Origin: Thermogemmatispora sp042408965 | Lineage (GTDB): Bacteria; Chloroflexota; Ktedonobacteria; Ktedonobacterales; Ktedonobacteraceae | DNA length: 64,000 nucleotides | Direction: 5' to 3' | Assembly: GCA_042408965.1 (NCBI GenBank) | Contig: JBHOQN010000062.1 | Location: 1-64,000 of the forward strand | Shown: piece after piece, positions 61,990-64,000 of the stretch | Numbering within the stretch: position 1 is the first letter of the stretch | Layout: every line of letters starts with the position of its first letter | The notes under the pieces: model-generated | Told to the model about the DNA's origin: nothing | The model's database searches: none | Seen by the model: only the letters and a program-made list of their open reading frames with translations | Made by a program: the position numbers and the translations under genes

Positions 61990-63174
61990 ATGGAGCTTGA
62001 TCGTATCCAGCAGGCCATTCAGGCCGAGCAGTTAGATGGCTGGCTGCTCTATGATTTTCGGCGCTCAAATCCCATCGCCCATCGCATTCTGGAGTTACCC
62101 CGCGAGCAGATGTTCACGCGGCGCTGGTTCTACTGGATACCGGCGCAAGGCAGGCCCGTGGCCCTGGTCAGCGCCGTAGAGCCGCACGTGTTACGTGCCT
62201 TGCCCGGAGAGCAGCAGACCTTTCGCTCCTGGCAGGAGCTGGAGGCGCGTCTCAAGGCCCTGCTGCCAGCAGGTGCGCACATCGCCATGGAGTACTCACC
62301 GCGCAACGCCATTCCCTATCTGGCCTGTGTCGATGCCGGCACCATCGAGTTAGTACGTGCCTGTGGAGTGGAGATCTGCACCTCAGCCAACCTCGCCCAG
62401 CGCTTTGTCGCCTGCCTCAGCCAGCAGCAGATCGAGAGCCATCGCGAGGCTGGACGGCGCATTATGGCTGCCAGAGGAGAGCTTTTTGAGGAGCTAGGAG
62501 AGGCGTTGCGCCGAGAGCGCCCCCTCGACGAGTACAGCGTGCAGCAGCGGTTTCTGGCCCTCATGCGCGCCACAGGCGTCGTCGTCGATGAGCCGCCATT
62601 GATCGCCGTCAACGCTCATGCCAGCAACCCCCACTACCTGCCCACTGCCTGGGAGCACAGTCCCATTCGTCGCGGTGACCTGCTGCTCGTCGATTTCTGG
62701 GCCCACCTCCCTGGGCCTGACGCTATCTATGCCGACTACACCTGGATGGCCTTTGCCGGCACCCGTGACGAGATTCCCTCACGCCAGCGCGAGATCTTCG
62801 CCCTCGTCTGTCAGGCGCGTGATGCTGGTCTCGACTTCATTCGTGCCCGGCTGGCCGCCGGCGAGCCTGTGCGCGCCTGTGACGTTGATGATGTTGTACG
62901 CGGTCTTATCGCCCAGGCCGGCTATGGCGACTATTTCGTCCATCGCAGCGGTCATAGTATCACCACCGTCGAGCATGGCGAGGGAGCCAACCTTGACAAC
63001 CTGGAGACCCACGACGAGCGCTTCTTGCTCGCCGATACCTGCTGCTCCCTCGAACCCGGCATCTACCTGCCCGAATTCGGCGTGCGTAGCGAGGTCAACC
63101 TGCTCATTCACGAGCGCGAGCTTGAGATCACCGGCCTTCCCATGCAGGAGGAGATCGTCGCTCTGCTCTCATGA
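61990..63174 (+). CDS. M24 family metallopeptidase (Xaa-Pro peptidase-like)
   Basis: 394 residues. A creatinase-type N-domain precedes the pita-bread catalytic domain (about 155-394). Metal ligands are visible: Asp in LLVDFW, Asp in YADYTW, His in HRSGHSI, Glu in SLEPGIY and Glu in RSEVNLL. The usual G-H-G-I-G is S-G-H-S-I here, a mild variation. It probably removes N-terminal residues before proline. ATG follows GAGGAAGAG at about 7 nt. Confidence 0.9.
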   Translation: MELDRIQQAIQAEQLDGWLLYDFRRSNPIAHRILELPREQMFTRRWFYWIPAQGRPVALVSAVEPHVLRALPGEQQTFRSWQELEARLKALLPAGAHIAMEYSPRNAIPYLACVDAGTIELVRACGVEICTSANLAQRFVACLSQQQIESHREAGRRIMAARGELFEELGEALRRERPLDEYSVQQRFLALMRATGVVVDEPPLIAVNAHASNPHYLPTAWEHSPIRRGDLLLVDFWAHLPGPDAIYADYTWMAFAGTRDEIPSRQREIFALVCQARDAGLDFIRARLAAGEPVRACDVDDVVRGLIAQAGYGDYFVHRSGHSITTVEHGEGANLDNLETHDERFLLADTCCSLEPGIYLPEFGVRSEVNLLIHERELEITGLPMQEEIVALLS

Positions 63175-63356
63175 GTCACCGCTGGTGCGCTTCACCTTCA
63201 CCCTGCCTGACCCCGCAGGCCTGCTGGCTTTCTACAACGTAGCCGCAGGCTAAAGCGTATAAGTGGTAAGCAGACACCAAATGTCAAAGCGGGCACAGGC
63301 GCTGCTGCCTGAGTGTTGCGGATGTCGCTGTGCCCTTAGCCGGGAGGCAAGACGCT

Positions 63357-64000
63357 ATGAGCAACGAATGGGAACAAGGTAGTAATTCAGCGGGAGGATC
63401 CTTCAATCAACATGATATAGACAAGCGTATCGAGGAACTGAGCCGCACTCTCGTACAAAGCGCCAGCGAGGTGCAGCAGCGTCTCAAAAGAGTGATGGAT
63501 AGAGCCAGCCTCTACTGGCAACAGGCGCAGACCCCACCCACGGCTCCCCATCTACCAACTGACGTCGAGGAGCAGCGTCTGCGCCAGCTAGTCAATAGCT
63601 GGGCAGCTGGCAACTGGCGTGTGGCTCGCGATCTGGGAACCTATATGGAAGTGGTGGCCATGAGCCGTGATGATGTCTGGGAGGTGAGCGTCCAGACTCG
63701 CTGGGAGACGCGCGCGATGGAGGTCACCACTGAGCCATATACCGGCCATGCCCCCGGCAAACAGCAGCCATTGCTACCGATCTGGGACTACGAACTGCCC
63801 GAGGTCAGTGGTCTGCGTCCGCCCTCCATGCGCACGCGCCTCGATGGCCTCGATGAGCTGCTGGCCTGCACCGCCTGCAATGGAACCGGACGTGCGCTCT
63901 GCACCGAGTGCACCGGACGCGGCTGGATCACCTGCCCCGATTGTCGTGGACGCACACGCAAGCGCTGTGCGACCTGCCGAGGACGCGGCTATATTGCCGA
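63357..64000 (+). CDS. DnaJ-type zinc-finger protein, 5' part (truncated by window end)
   Basis: 214 codons are visible from ATG 63357 (GGGAGG, 9-nt spacer), with no stop before the end. The first 160 residues are polar and helical, then mixed (WAAGNWRVARDLGTYMEVVAMS, VWEVSVQTRWETR). From about residue 168 four CxxCxGxG-type motifs appear (CTACNGTG, CTECTGRG, CPDCRGRT, CATCRGRG), the DnaJ zinc-binding repeat. No J domain is seen, so it is not a normal DnaJ. It may be a zinc-finger thiol or RNA-binding protein. Confidence 0.75.
   Translation, partial: MSNEWEQGSNSAGGSFNQHDIDKRIEELSRTLVQSASEVQQRLKRVMDRASLYWQQAQTPPTAPHLPTDVEEQRLRQLVNSWAAGNWRVARDLGTYMEVVAMSRDDVWEVSVQTRWETRAMEVTTEPYTGHAPGKQQPLLPIWDYELPEVSGLRPPSMRTRLDGLDELLACTACNGTGRALCTECTGRGWITCPDCRGRTRKRCATCRGRGYIA

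Overview
The window is GC-rich bacterial DNA, tightly packed with genes on both strands. The gene content points to Chloroflexota, most likely a Ktedonobacteria such as Thermogemmatispora: zinc-ribbon Ser/Thr kinases fused to periplasmic-type binding domains, MerR/DICT-type regulators, a GlsB-type stress membrane protein, LCP and M24 proteins, and many GTG/TTG starts behind good Shine-Dalgarno sites. The taxon is an inference from gene content; no 16S rRNA or other marker is present.

Layout. 1-1.7 kb: tail of an OmpR-type response regulator, an M16 peptidase and tRNA-Arg(CCU). 1.74-1.96 kb: a repeat tract. 2-3.4 kb: a two-gene methyltransferase/receiver operon. 3.6-22.7 kb: an accessory island with a defence-like look. 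It holds a PLD-SNF2 helicase, an XRE regulator divergent from it across a dense palindrome array, a second repeat tract, a PglX/Eco57I-like methylase that is frameshifted and lacks a recognisable nuclease E-x-K, a TIR-NACHT-HEAT protein, an orphan HsdR-like protein whose PD-(D/E)xK residues are replaced, a small SAM methyltransferase and a solitary DNA methyltransferase. 22.7-23.9 kb: a possible structured small RNA with its own promoter, then clpP. 24-32.5 kb: HAD hydrolase and methyltransferase, a pseudokinase, pyrimidine-nucleoside phosphorylase with a zinc-ribbon protein, an ABC-2 exporter pair and a P-loop kinase-like protein. 32.9-37.5 kb: a MerR/GAF/GGDEF-like regulator divergent from a sigma-like factor (near-consensus promoters back to back) and an M20 peptidase. 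37.7-45 kb: ABC exporter, GlsB protein, ComB-like phosphatase, acyl-CoA synthetase, a putative dioxygenase-like protein and a secreted protein. 45.2-49.7 kb: response regulator, two histidine kinases and two small proteins. 50.1-55.8 kb: tandem receptor-like kinases. 56-64 kb: a VGGD-repeat protein, the yggU-yggT-DUF6391-yggS-pgeF cluster, an LCP protein, an M24 peptidase and a truncated DnaJ-type zinc-finger protein.

The main interest is the 3.6-22.7 kb island. Two different proteins there keep motor or methylase modules but seem to have lost their PD-(D/E)xK nuclease residues, while a neighbouring helicase carries an intact-looking PLD nuclease domain. This suggests a rewired restriction-like system. 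The second point of interest is the signalling repertoire: tandem kinase/LIV-binding-protein fusions, a pseudokinase and a sigma-like factor without an obvious region 4.
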